Notes: generated by a model not told the origin, from the sequence alone. Counted from the first letter of the stretch, positions 17,101 to 27,174 are shown. The stretch is 64,000 nt of DNA from Botryobacter ruber (GCF_003347595.2 NZ_QCZK02000031.1:62001-126000); one strand, 5' to 3'. A program made the numbers and translations.

Positions 17101-17838
17101 ATGCGAAAGTTCGGGCTTATTGGTAAAAAGCTAGGCCACTCGTTCTCCAAAAAATACTTTACCGAAAAATTTACCCGCGAAGGCATAAACGATGCCGTGT
17201 ACGACCTGTATGAACTGGAATCAATAGAAGCGTTTCCGGCCTTGCTGGCACGCGAGCCGGAACTGGTGGGGCTGAACGTAACGGTGCCGTACAAAGAAGT
17301 CGTGATACCTTTCCTGGATGAGCTCGATCCCGCTGCTGCCCGGATAGGAGCCGTCAATACCATCCGCATCCAAAACGGCAGAAAGACAGGTTATAACACA
17401 GACTATATCGGCTTTAAGCATACGCTCGAAAAGTTTTTCCCGGTGCAGCCGGGAGCAAAGGCGCTGGTATTGGGAACAGGCGGTGCCTCCAAAGCAGTGG
17501 TTGCTGCCTTGGACGCACTACAAATTGCGCATACCTATGTTTCCCGAAATCCACCTGCCGGAGGGGTAACATACGAAGAGCTGAACCAGGAAATGCTGGC
17601 TGCACACCAATTGATCATCAATACCACACCGCTGGGCATGTACCCGGCTACCGAGGCTTGTCCGCCCCTGCCTTACGAACACCTGACGCCAGCGCACTAC
17701 CTCTACGACCTGGTGTACAACCCCGAAAACACCACCTTTATGCAGAAAGGGGCAGCGGCCGGAGCGCAGGTGATGAATGGCCTGGACATGCTCTACCAGC
17801 AGGCCGATGCCGCCTGGGCGATCTGGAATAGGCGTTAA
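17101..17838 (+). CDS. aroE: Shikimate dehydrogenase
   Basis: AroE reduces 3-dehydroshikimate to shikimate with NADPH in aromatic amino-acid synthesis. The 245-aa enzyme has LGHSFSKKYF (substrate site, 11-20), GLNVTVPYKE with catalytic Lys65, GAVNTIRI, and NTDYIGF with catalytic Asp101. The nucleotide-binding loop is VLGTGGASKAVVAAL, then LIINTTPLGMYP and NGLDMLYQQA at the end. It starts 46 bases behind the DUF368 gene. Confidence 0.95.
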   Translation: MRKFGLIGKKLGHSFSKKYFTEKFTREGINDAVYDLYELESIEAFPALLAREPELVGLNVTVPYKEVVIPFLDELDPAAARIGAVNTIRIQNGRKTGYNTDYIGFKHTLEKFFPVQPGAKALVLGTGGASKAVVAALDALQIAHTYVSRNPPAGGVTYEELNQEMLAAHQLIINTTPLGMYPATEACPPLPYEHLTPAHYLYDLVYNPENTTFMQKGAAAGAQVMNGLDMLYQQADAAWAIWNRR

Positions 17839-17925
17839 ATAAGAAACTTTTATCCTGCTGCTGAAGAATGTTGTAACTTTTACTTATCATCTTCTCGTAC
17901 AATCACCAAAAATGAGGAGAGAGAT

Positions 17926-18321
17926 ATGACGCAGTTACATATACTGAAGCAGAAAACCCATGAGCTGAATACTGAAATTTACGCCCTCTATTTATCGTTC
18001 CGCGATAAACGGGTAGCGTGGCCCGTGCGCCTGCTGCTGGCGTTCATGATCGGCTACGGCATCAGCCCGATCGACCTGGTCCCCGATTTAACACCTGTAT
18101 TCGGATTCCTGGACGATATTGTGCTGGTAACAGTTGGGCTGAGTATGGCGTACCGTTTGGTAGCGAAAAATATTCTGGATGAATCGCGTATGCATGCCTA
18201 CGAAGTGCTGCATACGGATGGCGAGAAAGAAGCAAACCGTATTGTATTATTTGCCTGGATGCTGGCCGCAGCGCTGGCAGCCATTTTACTTTATAAATTA
18301 TTGTTCCTGGATGCGCTCTAG
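17926..18321 (+). CDS. DUF1232 (YkvA-like) membrane protein
   Basis: A 131-aa protein with the DUF1232 signature GYGISPIDLVPDLTPVFGFLDDIVLV (only its two halves, SPIDLVPD and GFLDD, are diagnostic), a preceding hydrophobic helix (VRLLLAFMIGY) and a C-terminal transmembrane helix (LFAWMLAAALAAILLY). A good ribosome-binding site (GAGGAGAGAG) lies at 17913-17922, just before the ATG. Function of the family is unknown; it is an inner-membrane protein. It is the last gene before a terminator at 18364. Confidence 0.85.
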   Translation: MTQLHILKQKTHELNTEIYALYLSFRDKRVAWPVRLLLAFMIGYGISPIDLVPDLTPVFGFLDDIVLVTVGLSMAYRLVAKNILDESRMHAYEVLHTDGEKEANRIVLFAWMLAAALAAILLYKLLFLDAL

Positions 18322-18363
18322 CCGCCTGCCGGGAAAACCGATCTGAAAAACTACATCTACCCG

Positions 18364-18394
18364 AAAAAGGAGAGCGAAAGCTTTCCTTTTTTGT
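18364..18394 (+). terminator. Terminator after the DUF1232 gene
   Basis: Stem AAAGGAGAGC / GCTTTCCTTT with one mismatch, followed by TTTTTGTTTT. Confidence 0.7.
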
Positions 18395-18464
18395 TTTACG
18401 GCAGCTTGCCTGAATGATACAGCCAAAAGGTATCCACCTGCTCCCGTTCCGAAGGCTTATTTTG

Positions 18465-18512
18465 TTCTGCTGTACCTGCCACCACAGCCTCTGCTGTACT
18501 GCTGTGGCAGGC
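18465..18512 (-). repeat. Dispersed GGCTGTGGTGGC element, copy 6
   Basis: Plus strand reads CCTGCCACCACAGCCTCTGC, the exact reverse complement of the consensus, and continues into GCTGTGGCAGG, a second partial inverted arm that can pair with CCTGCCACCACAGC. The rest of 18322-18789 holds no gene. Confidence 0.8.
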
Positions 18513-18789
18513 GGTTAATGCGAAATGGAGTTATTAACGGTTTACCCCCTCAATCTTGCCATTGACAAAAATCTGAAGCCAGTCTACGGAATTCTCCTGC
18601 TATCCTGCCTGCATCCTGCTGCTGTTTTCTTAACAATTCCGTAAACCAAGTATCCCCTAAATTTTGCATAGCCAGCTTCACTTTTAACTGGACTTTTTTT
18701 CATCAAACACAGGGCGTTTGAACAGCACTATACTGGTGTGGTCGTTTCAAAGGCCACATTTTTATTTATGCTGTTTTATTACTTCTTGT

Positions 18790-21700
18790 ATGATGTTGAA
18801 GGGAATTACGCTTCTTTATGTGGTACTGCTTGCCTTTAAGGTGGCAGCTCAGTCCACGCTTGTACCATTCAATTCTGCCTGGCGCTACCTGGATAACGGT
18901 ACCGACCAGGGCACCGGCTGGCGTGCCGCTTCTTTTGACGACAGTAGCTGGAAAACGGGCACGGGCAAGTTTGGCTACGGCGAGAGCGGCCTATCCACTG
19001 TTGTAAGTTTTGGCCCTGATGCAAGTAATAAATTCATCACTACCTATTTCAGGAAAACCGTTACCATTTCCGATGCCGGTGCCTACACCTCCTTTACAGG
19101 CAGCCTGTACTGCGACGACGGGCTGGTGGTGTATGTGAACGGGGTGGAGGTGCACCGCTACAACCTCCCCACAGGCTCCATCTCCTACACCACCCTTGCT
19201 TTCGATGCCAGTGACGACGGAGAAGACATGCACACTTTTACCATCAGCCCTTCCGCTTTTGTAAGCGGTACCAATATACTAGCCGTAGAGGTACACCAGT
19301 CAAAGCTGAATACTTCGGATATGGTATTTGACCTGGCACTGTCCGGCACAGCTGGCGTTCTGCCCCAGGTCACCCAAAACAGCCTGACCGTGAGTACCTC
19401 CGGCAGCGGTGCCGTTACAAAAAGTCCCGACCAGGATACGTTTGACAGCGGCAGCATCGTCTCCTTAACGGCAACACCGGCCTCCGGCTATACCTTTGCC
19501 GGCTGGAGCGGCGATGCATCAGGAACTACCAACCCGCTGGCGGTAACTATGAATGGCAATTTATCCATTACGGCTAATTTTGTTGCCGTTTCCAGTGAGC
19601 AGCAGGTAACGGGCTTTGTGCTCATTGATTCGAACACCGAGCAGGAAGTAAAGCCTATCTCCGACGGTGCTGTCATCAGCCTGGCCTCGCTGCCTTCCTC
19701 TAAAGTAAACATCCGTGCTGTCACCTCCCCGCCCTCGGTAGGTAGTGTGGTCTTTGAGCTGAGTGGCACCCAGCGCAAGACCTATACCGACAGGGCTGCT
19801 CCCTATGCGTTGCACGGCGACGACGGCAGTGGCAACTACTACTATGGTAACTGGAATCCGCCGGCAACAGGCTCCTACACGCTCAAAGCCACCCCCTACT
19901 CCGGCAGCGACGGCAGCGGCACGCCCGGCATACCGCTCACTATTTCCTTCACGATTGTGGAGCGGGATCTGACGCCTCCTGCGGTGGTAAGCATTTCCCG
20001 TCAGGCGCCTGCTGCCAGTACCACAGATACAACATCGGTTGTATACAGAGCTACATTTTCTGAAAAAGTAAGTGGTGTTGATGCAGCTGATTTTGTTCCG
20101 ACCGTAACTGCTGGCGCTTTGGTGGCCAGTGTTTTTTCGGTAGTTGCCGTTGGTTCCGGGGGCACTACCTACGACATCTCCGTCAGCTCTATTGCGGGGG
20201 ATGGGGTGCTGCGCCTGGACCTGAAGGCAAGTGGTACCGGTATAGCAGATGCGGAAGGCAATACGATCAGCAGCGGCTTTACCGGCGGGGAGAGCTACAC
20301 TATCCGGCAGGACCTGGTGGCGCCGGTGGTGCTGAGCATCAACAGGCAATTACCAGCTTCTGACACCACCGATGCTACAGCTGTTACGTTCAGGGTTACT
20401 TTTTCGGAGCAAGTAAGCGGTGTAGATACAAGCGACTTTGCACTTGCCATCACGGGTGTGTTAACTGGCAGCATAGATTCAGTAGCTGCTGCGGATACAA
20501 CCGGGACCAGCTACTACATCACCGTCAGCTCGGTTAGAGGAAATGGTATGCTCCGGCTGGATTTGGAAGCAGACAGTACCGGGATTACAGATACAGCAGG
20601 AAATGTCCTCAGCAGCGGCTTTACCGGCGGGGAGAGTTATACCATCCGGCAGGATGTGGTGGCGCCGGTGGTGTTAAGCATAACAAGGCAATCGCCGGCA
20701 GCAGACAGTACCGAAGCTGCTGCTGTTACCTTTCGGGCCATCTTTTCAGAAGGAGTAAGTGGTGTTGACATAAGTGATTTCGGCCTTACCATCTCCGGCC
20801 CGCTGACAGGAACAATCGACACTGTAGCTGCAATTGACACCCTGGGCACTACCTATGACATCACCGTTGGTTCTGTTTCTGGGAACGGCATTTTGCGCCT
20901 GGACCTGAAGTCTGGTGGCACTGGTGTTGCAGATGCAGCAGGCAATGCAATTGAGGGCGGCTTTACGGAAGGAGAAAACTATAAAATATGGCAGGATCTG
21001 GTAGCGCCAACGCTACTGACGATCAGCAGGAAAACACCTGCAGCCGACACCACCGATGCTACAGCTGTTACCTTCCGGGCAACTTTCTCTGAAGCAGTGC
21101 GTGGGGTGGATGCAGCGGATTTCAGCCTTTCCTTAACCGGTAACCTTACCGGTGTAATAGAGGCTGTTACTGCTGCAGATTCAACAGGTGCCGGCTACAA
21201 CATAGCTGTTAACGCCATAGCCGGAGACGGTGAACTGCGGCTGGACCTTAATGCAAGTGGCACTGGCATTACGGATGCTGTGGGCCATGCTATCAGCAGC
21301 GGCAACACGACCGGGGAAACGTATACTGTGCTGCAGGCGCCGGTAGTGAAAAGCATTAACAGGCTGTCGCCGGCTGCAGATAGTACCGATGCGACGGTCG
21401 TAACTTTCCGGGTTACTTTTTCAGAAGTGGTTAAGGGTGTTGATGCATCAGACTTCACCCTCGCCGTTTCTGGTAAGCTTTCCGGAACCATTGATTCGGT
21501 AGCTGCAGCGGATACAACAGGAGTTAGCTATGACATCACAGTCAGCCCGGTTTTGGGTGATGGAAAACTGCGTCTCGATCTGAAAGCAGCCAGCACCAAC
21601 ATCGCCGATGCTGTTGGTATTAACATCAGCGGAGGCTTTACCAGTGGCGAAAGCTATACCATCCGACAGGATGTCACAGGGCCGGTCGTGACAAGCGTTA

Positions 21701-24501
21701 GCAGGTTGCTGCCAGCAGCAGACAGTACGGATGCTGTTTCCGTTACTTTCCGGGCTATCTTTTCAGAAGAAGTAATTGGTGTGGATGCCGCAGACTTTTC
21801 TGTTGTTACAACCGGTATGCTGACCGGGGTGATAGATTCGGTAGCTGTAGTTGCTTCCGATAGCACTACTTTCGACATTACTGTCGGTTCTATTGCAGGA
21901 AACGGTAAACTCCGGCTGGATCTCAACGCCAGTGGCACGGGTATCTCAGATGCCGTGGGCAATGCCATCACGGGCGGCTTTACCACAGGAGAAAGCTATA
22001 CCATTCGGCAGGATGTGGTGGCGCCAGTGGTGCTGAGCATCAACAGGCATGCACCTGCTACCACTGTTACCAGCGCCACTACTGTCACCTTCCGGGCCAC
22101 CTTCTCCGAAAGTGTTAGCGGGGTAGACAGGGGAGACTTCACTTTTACTGCTGTTTCAGGTGGAGTGAGTGGTGTGCTCGCCCCGAACGCAGTAGCCGCC
22201 GTAGGCACAGGTGGTGTGCTGTATGACATTACCGTGAGCGCTTTAACAGGAAGTGGTACAGTGCGGCTGGACCTGAAAGCTGACAGCACAGGCATCCTGG
22301 ATGCAGTTGGCAATAGTAGCAGCGGCGGATACACCAGCGGGCAGACCTATGTAATTGATCCAACCGTCCCGCAGGTAATGGGCTTTGTGCTTATTGATGC
22401 GAATACCGAGCGGGAGGTAAAATCTGTTTCAGACGGGGAAGTGATCAGCCTGAGCTCGCTGCCTTCCGCTAAAGTAAATATCCGTGCCATCACCACCGTT
22501 GCACCAGTGGGCAGTGTGATCTTTGAGCTGAGCGGCACCCAGAGCAAGACCTATACCGACAAAGCTGCTCCCTACGCCCTGCACGGCGACAACGGCAGCG
22601 GCAACTACTACTACGGCAACTGGAACCCGCCTGCCACCGGCAGCTACACCCTCAAGGCCACCCCGTACTCGGGCAGCGATGGAAGCGGCACAGCCGGGCT
22701 TCCGCTCATCATCTCCTTTACTTTTGTGGAGCAGGGCGGGCAATCTGGTTCCGGACCGGGCATCCTGACCCGCGGCCCTTACCTGCAGATGGGCAATCAG
22801 ACGGCCATGACCTTACGCTGGCGAACTTCCACGGCCACCGATTCCAGGATAGAAGTCGGCACCACCTTTGGCGCCTACACCCTCTCCGCCACCAACCCCA
22901 CGGTTACAACCGAACATGAAGTCAGGATTAGCGGCTTAACTCCCGGCACCAGATACTACTACCGCTTCGGCAGCTCTTCGCAGGTTCTTCAGGCCGACCA
23001 GAGCAACTTCTTCAATACGGCTCCTCCCGCCAACACGACAGGTAAAATCAGGATTGCCGCCTTCGGCGATTGCGGAGCAGATGACAACGGCAACCGCACC
23101 GGCTCCCTGAACTCCTACCTCACCCACACCGGCAGTAACCCGGCAGAACTCATGCTGCTGCTGGGCGATAACGCTTATCAGGATGGTACCGATGCCGATT
23201 ACCAGAATGAGTTCTTCACCCCTTACAGCAGTACCATCCTGAAAAACCATGTGCTTTTCCCGGCTCCCGGAAACCACGAGTATCGTGAAATTGCGCTGAC
23301 CGAACGGAATGCCGGCGGCTACTACAAAAGCTTCTCGATGCCCACGGCAGGTGAGTGTGGCGGCGTACCTTCCGGTTCCAAAGCCTTCTACTCCTTCGAC
23401 TGGGGCAACATCCACTTCATCAGCCTCGACTCTTATGGCGTGGAAGCACTGGATAACACCAAGCTCTATGATACGCTGGGTGTGCAGGTGCAATGGCTGA
23501 AAAAAGACCTGGCAGCCAACTCTAAAAAGTGGGTGATTGCCTATTGGCACCACCCGCCTCACACAAAAGGCAGCCACAACTCCGACACAGAGGGCGAGTT
23601 GATCAGGCTTCGCCAGAACTTTATCCGCATCCTGGAACGACATGGGGTAGACCTGGTACTTACCGGCCACAGCCACAACTACGAGCGCTCGTACCTGTTA
23701 AACAACTACTATGGCACCGAAGCTTCTTTCAACCTGGCCACCCATACCAAAAGCACCTCCAGTGGGAAATACAACGGCAGCGCCAACTCCTGCGTCTACG
23801 TGACGGCCTCCGGCACCAGAAACCACGGGACAGTATATGTAGTAGAAGGCTCTTCGGGCAATTCAGGAAGCGTACAGTCCGGGTACCCGCACAACGCCCT
23901 GCCGTTTGCCGTAAACGATGGCGGCATGCTCTACCTGGAGGTGGAGGATAACCGCTTAGACTGCAAGATGCTGCGCAAGGACGGCACCATCTTCGACCAG
24001 TTCACCATCATGCAGGATGTGAACAAGACAACTACCATCGGCACGGCTCCTGGTAACCAGGTGCAGCTGACCGCCTCCTGGGTTGGGACGTACCGGTGGT
24101 CCAACGGTGCCACCACACGCAGCATCACTGTTAGCCCGTCTGCCTCTACTGTTTACTCTGTGTCTGATGCTTACAACTGCCTGACCGATGTGTTTAATGT
24201 GAACACCGAACCGATGGCTGCCAATGCGCAGAGCCAACTGTACGAGGAAGATCCTACACTAGCGCAGTCTGTTATTGTATCGCCCACTGAGGCAAAGCGA
24301 GGCACCAGCATTACTGTTCAACTAACCGATAAGGAAATAACGGAAGCCTTTGTGACGGACGAAAGGGGTAACACACTTCAGTCTTATAAATTCAGCGAGG
24401 CTTTTCTGATAGAGACAACGGATCTCCCTGCCGGTACTTACTATGTAAACGTGATCAAGAATCAAAGCACGGCAAAGCTTAAAATTCTTATTACCGATTG
24501 A
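18790..24501 (+). CDS. Giant T9SS-secreted purple-acid-phosphatase-like protein with seven Ig-like repeats
   Basis: ATG at 18790 (or 18793) opens a signal peptide MMLKGITLLYVVLLAFKVAA; the frame reaches upstream to a TTG at 18718 that lacks one. About 1903 aa. Modules: N-terminal beta-sandwich (22-189, LDNGTDQGTGWRAASFDDSSW); one InlB-B-type repeat (198-271, SGYTFAGWSGDASGTTNPL); an F module (272-392, GFVLIDSNTEQEV to GNYYYGNWNPPATGSY); seven Ig-like repeats of about 113 aa (396-1190, VTFRATFSE...GVDAADF... GxLRLDL); a second F module (1195-1315); fibronectin-like purple acid phosphatase domain (1324-1414); metallophosphatase (1419-1727) with GDCGADD, LLGDNAY, GNHEY, AYWHHPPH and GHSHNYERS, all metal ligands present; then a T9SS type-A sorting tail ending KLKILITD. 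Extracellular phosphatase activity is inferred. Confidence 0.88.
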   Translation: MMLKGITLLYVVLLAFKVAAQSTLVPFNSAWRYLDNGTDQGTGWRAASFDDSSWKTGTGKFGYGESGLSTVVSFGPDASNKFITTYFRKTVTISDAGAYTSFTGSLYCDDGLVVYVNGVEVHRYNLPTGSISYTTLAFDASDDGEDMHTFTISPSAFVSGTNILAVEVHQSKLNTSDMVFDLALSGTAGVLPQVTQNSLTVSTSGSGAVTKSPDQDTFDSGSIVSLTATPASGYTFAGWSGDASGTTNPLAVTMNGNLSITANFVAVSSEQQVTGFVLIDSNTEQEVKPISDGAVISLASLPSSKVNIRAVTSPPSVGSVVFELSGTQRKTYTDRAAPYALHGDDGSGNYYYGNWNPPATGSYTLKATPYSGSDGSGTPGIPLTISFTIVERDLTPPAVVSISRQAPAASTTDTTSVVYRATFSEKVSGVDAADFVPTVTAGALVASVFSVVAVGSGGTTYDISVSSIAGDGVLRLDLKASGTGIADAEGNTISSGFTGGESYTIRQDLVAPVVLSINRQLPASDTTDATAVTFRVTFSEQVSGVDTSDFALAITGVLTGSIDSVAAADTTGTSYYITVSSVRGNGMLRLDLEADSTGITDTAGNVLSSGFTGGESYTIRQDVVAPVVLSITRQSPAADSTEAAAVTFRAIFSEGVSGVDISDFGLTISGPLTGTIDTVAAIDTLGTTYDITVGSVSGNGILRLDLKSGGTGVADAAGNAIEGGFTEGENYKIWQDLVAPTLLTISRKTPAADTTDATAVTFRATFSEAVRGVDAADFSLSLTGNLTGVIEAVTAADSTGAGYNIAVNAIAGDGELRLDLNASGTGITDAVGHAISSGNTTGETYTVLQAPVVKSINRLSPAADSTDATVVTFRVTFSEVVKGVDASDFTLAVSGKLSGTIDSVAAADTTGVSYDITVSPVLGDGKLRLDLKAASTNIADAVGINISGGFTSGESYTIRQDVTGPVVTSVSRLLPAADSTDAVSVTFRAIFSEEVIGVDAADFSVVTTGMLTGVIDSVAVVASDSTTFDITVGSIAGNGKLRLDLNASGTGISDAVGNAITGGFTTGESYTIRQDVVAPVVLSINRHAPATTVTSATTVTFRATFSESVSGVDRGDFTFTAVSGGVSGVLAPNAVAAVGTGGVLYDITVSALTGSGTVRLDLKADSTGILDAVGNSSSGGYTSGQTYVIDPTVPQVMGFVLIDANTEREVKSVSDGEVISLSSLPSAKVNIRAITTVAPVGSVIFELSGTQSKTYTDKAAPYALHGDNGSGNYYYGNWNPPATGSYTLKATPYSGSDGSGTAGLPLIISFTFVEQGGQSGSGPGILTRGPYLQMGNQTAMTLRWRTSTATDSRIEVGTTFGAYTLSATNPTVTTEHEVRISGLTPGTRYYYRFGSSSQVLQADQSNFFNTAPPANTTGKIRIAAFGDCGADDNGNRTGSLNSYLTHTGSNPAELMLLLGDNAYQDGTDADYQNEFFTPYSSTILKNHVLFPAPGNHEYREIALTERNAGGYYKSFSMPTAGECGGVPSGSKAFYSFDWGNIHFISLDSYGVEALDNTKLYDTLGVQVQWLKKDLAANSKKWVIAYWHHPPHTKGSHNSDTEGELIRLRQNFIRILERHGVDLVLTGHSHNYERSYLLNNYYGTEASFNLATHTKSTSSGKYNGSANSCVYVTASGTRNHGTVYVVEGSSGNSGSVQSGYPHNALPFAVNDGGMLYLEVEDNRLDCKMLRKDGTIFDQFTIMQDVNKTTTIGTAPGNQVQLTASWVGTYRWSNGATTRSITVSPSASTVYSVSDAYNCLTDVFNVNTEPMAANAQSQLYEEDPTLAQSVIVSPTEAKRGTSITVQLTDKEITEAFVTDERGNTLQSYKFSEAFLIETTDLPAGTYYVNVIKNQSTAKLKILITD
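19975..22360 (+). repeat. Seven tandem coding repeats of about 340 bp
   Basis: Unit starts at about 19975, 20322, 20664, 21004, 21338, 21679 and 22021, each encoding one Ig-like unit beginning with xVVxSIxRxxPA and ending GGxTxGExYTI. Three more units of the same family are in the gene at 60255. Confidence 0.85.
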
Positions 24502-24532
24502 TCTACTGCTGCCGTCATCTCACCTGTCTTGC

Positions 24533-24567
24533 ATCAGCAGAGGCTGTGGTGGCAGATGCAGCAAAAC
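24533..24567 (+). repeat. Dispersed GGCTGTGGTGGC element, copy 7
   Basis: Reads CAGCAGAGGCTGTGGTGGCA followed by GATGCAGCAAAAC; perfect core. It sits between the phosphatase gene stop and the uvrB terminator. Confidence 0.85.
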
Positions 24568-24593
24568 AAAAACAACAGGCTACTTTCCTGGAA

Positions 24594-24640
24594 ATAAAAA
24601 ACCGCCCCTGCCAGTGCAACAGCACAAGCAGGGGCGGCAA
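24594..24640 (-). terminator. Terminator of uvrB
   Basis: Stem CCGCCCCTGC / GCAGGGGCGG (24602-24611 and 24628-24637). On the minus strand it is followed by TTTTTTATTTCC, so it ends uvrB transcription. Confidence 0.88.
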
Positions 24641-24659
24641 CTAAGGCAGTAGCTGGAAA

Positions 24660-26687
24660 TTAATCCCGCTTCGTTTTCAGGAGCTTTCTCAGCTCGGCCA
24701 GTTCGTCGCGGTATTTGGCGGCTTGCAGGAAGTCGAGTTCTTTGGCGGCGGCTTCCATTTGCTTTTCGGTTTTCTTGATAAGCTTCTCCAACTCGTCGCG
24801 CTTCATGTGCTGCACGATAGGTTCTGCAGCCAGCGTTACCTCTTCCGGACCGGCATACATCTTCACTTCCTTCTTCCTGGAATCCGCTACGGATGTCTGC
24901 TCGTAAATCTCGTCCGTGGACTTGAGTACGGTGCGTGGCGTGATGCCGTGCTGAATGTTGTAAGCCATCTGTGTTTCGCGGCGGCGGTTGGTTTCGTCCA
25001 TCGCGCGCTGCATGGAACCGGTGATGCGGTCGGCGTACATAATTACTTTGCCGCGTTCGTTACGGGCGGCCCGGCCCATCGTCTGGATGAGCGAGCGCTG
25101 GTCGCGCAGGAAGCCTTCTTTGTCGGCATCGAGGATGGCTACCAGGCTTACTTCCGGCAGGTCGAGGCCTTCGCGCAGTAGGTTTACGCCAATCAGCACG
25201 TCGATATCGCCGAGGCGCAGCTCCCGGAGTATCTCTACCCGGTCCAGCGTCTTCACCTCGGAGTGCAGGTATTTCACCTTGATATTGAGGCGCTCCATGT
25301 ACTTGCACAGCTCTTCGGACATGCGCTTGGTGAGGGTGGTTACCAGCACGCGTTCTTTCAACTTCACACGCTCGTCTACCTCGTCGAGCAGGTCGTCTAC
25401 CTGGTTGGCGCTTGGCCGCACTTCTATTTCCGGGTCGAGCAGGCCGGTCGGGCGGATGATCTGTTCCACTACCACCCCTTCCGATTTTTGGATCTCGTAA
25501 TCGCCGGGCGTGGCGCTTACGAACACCACCTGGTGCATCATGCTTTCGAACTCATTGAAAGTGAGCGGGCGGTTATCCATGGCGGCCGGTAAGCGGAAAC
25601 CATAATCTACCAGCGACACTTTGCGGGAGCGGTCGCCCCCCCACATGGCGCGCACCTGCGGCATGGTTACGTGGCTCTCGTCTATCACCATCAGGTAATC
25701 GTCGGGGAAGTAGTCGAGGAGGCAGAAGGGGCGCGAGCCGGGGGCGCGGCGGTCGAAGTAGCGGGAGTAGTTCTCGATGCCGGAGCAGTAGCCCAGTTCC
25801 CGGATCATCTCCAGGTCGAACTCCGTCCGTTCTTTAATGCGCTTGGCTTCCACGGGGCGGTCCTCTTTCAGGAAGTACTCGTGCTGCGCCACCATGTCGT
25901 GCTGTATCTCATAAATAGCCTGCTGCAGCGTATCCTTGCCGGTAACGAAGAGGTTGGCAGGATATAAAGTGATGGCAGTTTCGTCGGATAATTTTTTACC
26001 TGAAGCAGGATCAATACGATGTATCGCCTCCAGTTCATCGCCGAAGAAATAGAGGCGGTAGGCAAAGTCGGCATAGGCCGGAAAAATATCCACGGTGTCG
26101 CCTTTTACCCGGAATGTTCCACGTGTGAACTCCACTTCGGAGCGGCTGTACAGGATCTGCACGAAGGTGTAGAGTAGGTTGTTGCGGCTGTAGCGCTGCC
26201 CCGGTGCCAGGTGCAGCACATTCTTACCAAACTCTTCGGGGTTACCGATACCATAGATACACGATACCGACGCCACCACCACAATGTCGCGGCGGCCCGA
26301 GAGCAGTGCCGAGGTAGTATGCAGCCGCAGCTTCTCGATTTCTTCGTTTATGGCCAGGTCTTTTTCGATGAAAACATCCGAAGCGGCAATGTAGGCTTCG
26401 GGCTGGTAGTAGTCGTAGTAGGAGATGAAATATTCTACCGCGTTGTTGGGGAAGAACTGCTTAAATTCGCCGTACAGCTGCGCTGCCAGCGTTTTGTTGT
26501 GGCACAGCACCAGCGTCGGTTTGCCGGTGTTTTTGATCACGTTGGCCATGGTAAAGGTTTTACCTGTACCGGTGGCTCCTAACAATACCTGCGCATGCTC
26601 GCCACGGTTTATACCGTCGGTCAGCTGCGCAATGGCTTTCGGCTGGTCGCCGGTCGGTTGAAATTCTGATGTTAACTGAAAATCCAT
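24660..26687 (-). CDS. uvrB: UvrABC excinuclease subunit B
   Basis: UvrB is the damage-verifying helicase-like subunit of nucleotide excision repair, working with UvrA and UvrC. The 675-aa product is full length: Walker A GATGTGKT (about 38-45), the beta-hairpin YYDYYQPEAYI that inserts into DNA, DEXX-box segment MVIDESHVT, helicase motif LLREGLDLPEVSLVAILDADKEGF, motif VI QTMGRAARN, and a C-terminal UVR domain (DELEKLIKKTEKQMEAAAKEL) that contacts UvrC. It is transcribed alone; its 5' side is an unusual block of repeats (26740-27030). Confidence 0.97.
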   Translation of the reverse strand: MDFQLTSEFQPTGDQPKAIAQLTDGINRGEHAQVLLGATGTGKTFTMANVIKNTGKPTLVLCHNKTLAAQLYGEFKQFFPNNAVEYFISYYDYYQPEAYIAASDVFIEKDLAINEEIEKLRLHTTSALLSGRRDIVVVASVSCIYGIGNPEEFGKNVLHLAPGQRYSRNNLLYTFVQILYSRSEVEFTRGTFRVKGDTVDIFPAYADFAYRLYFFGDELEAIHRIDPASGKKLSDETAITLYPANLFVTGKDTLQQAIYEIQHDMVAQHEYFLKEDRPVEAKRIKERTEFDLEMIRELGYCSGIENYSRYFDRRAPGSRPFCLLDYFPDDYLMVIDESHVTMPQVRAMWGGDRSRKVSLVDYGFRLPAAMDNRPLTFNEFESMMHQVVFVSATPGDYEIQKSEGVVVEQIIRPTGLLDPEIEVRPSANQVDDLLDEVDERVKLKERVLVTTLTKRMSEELCKYMERLNIKVKYLHSEVKTLDRVEILRELRLGDIDVLIGVNLLREGLDLPEVSLVAILDADKEGFLRDQRSLIQTMGRAARNERGKVIMYADRITGSMQRAMDETNRRRETQMAYNIQHGITPRTVLKSTDEIYEQTSVADSRKKEVKMYAGPEEVTLAAEPIVQHMKRDELEKLIKKTEKQMEAAAKELDFLQAAKYRDELAELRKLLKTKRD

Positions 26688-26739
26688 GCTATACTTTTAC
26701 GGAATGTAAAGATATAGTATAACACCCAAAAGCGCCCGA

Positions 26740-26820
26740 AAGTTTAGGAGTTTGGGAGTTTGAGAGTTTAGGAGTTAGAAAGTTAGAAAGTTTAGGAGGT
26801 AGAAAGGTAGAGAGGTAGAA
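26740..26820 (+). repeat. Purine-rich tandem low-complexity repeat
   Basis: Units of about 7-10 bases such as GTTTAGGA, GTTTGGGA, GTTTGAGA, AGTTAGAA and AGGTAGAA in tandem. All C except for a few bases is on the opposite strand, a strong purine/pyrimidine bias. It is the first part of a composite repeat block upstream of uvrB. Confidence 0.8.
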
Positions 26821-26824
26821 TTTG

Positions 26825-27020
26825 TAGGGGTTGAAGGTTTTCAACCTTGTAACAGAGAGGTAGAGCGGTTGGGGGGATGGCTGTAGAGACACGGTGCCCG
26901 CGTCTCCTGCACGAACCACAAACAAACCCAATCCTGTTATTCCTTAAATCTTCTTAATCTTGTTCAGACAAACCCAATCCTGAAAATTCTAAAATCCCGT
27001 AAATCCTGATTCAGACAAAC
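26825..27020. repeat. Composite of short palindromes and direct repeats upstream of uvrB
   Basis: Contains the hairpin GGTTGAAGGTTTTCAACCTT (26829-26848), the hairpin GAGACACGG / CCGCGTCTC (26886-26906), and ACAAACCCAATCCTG twice (26922-26936 and 26968-26982) with a related third CAGACAAAC at 27012-27020. No coding frame is convincing here. Confidence 0.7.
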
Positions 27021-27070
27021 ATAAAATCACACCCATCATACTCATCACTACCATCAACGGTCAAAAAAGG

Positions 27071-27101
27071 AAAAAGCCTGCTGTACCACACCAGGCTTTT
27101 T
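27071..27101 (-). terminator. Terminator downstream of the small lipoprotein pseudogene
   Basis: Stem AAAAAGCCTG / CAGGCTTTTT (27071-27080 and 27092-27101); on the minus strand followed by CCTTTTTTGA. Confidence 0.75.
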
Positions 27102-27174
27102 GCAAACAATATCCCAAAAAATAAGCAGTAAGCGTTAACGCAATGTTAGCTGCCACTACCGCACTGCTGACCTG

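Noticed and set aside
19561..20349. 262-aa minus-strand frame
   Set aside because: Antisense to the Ig-like repeats; low-complexity, no family motif.
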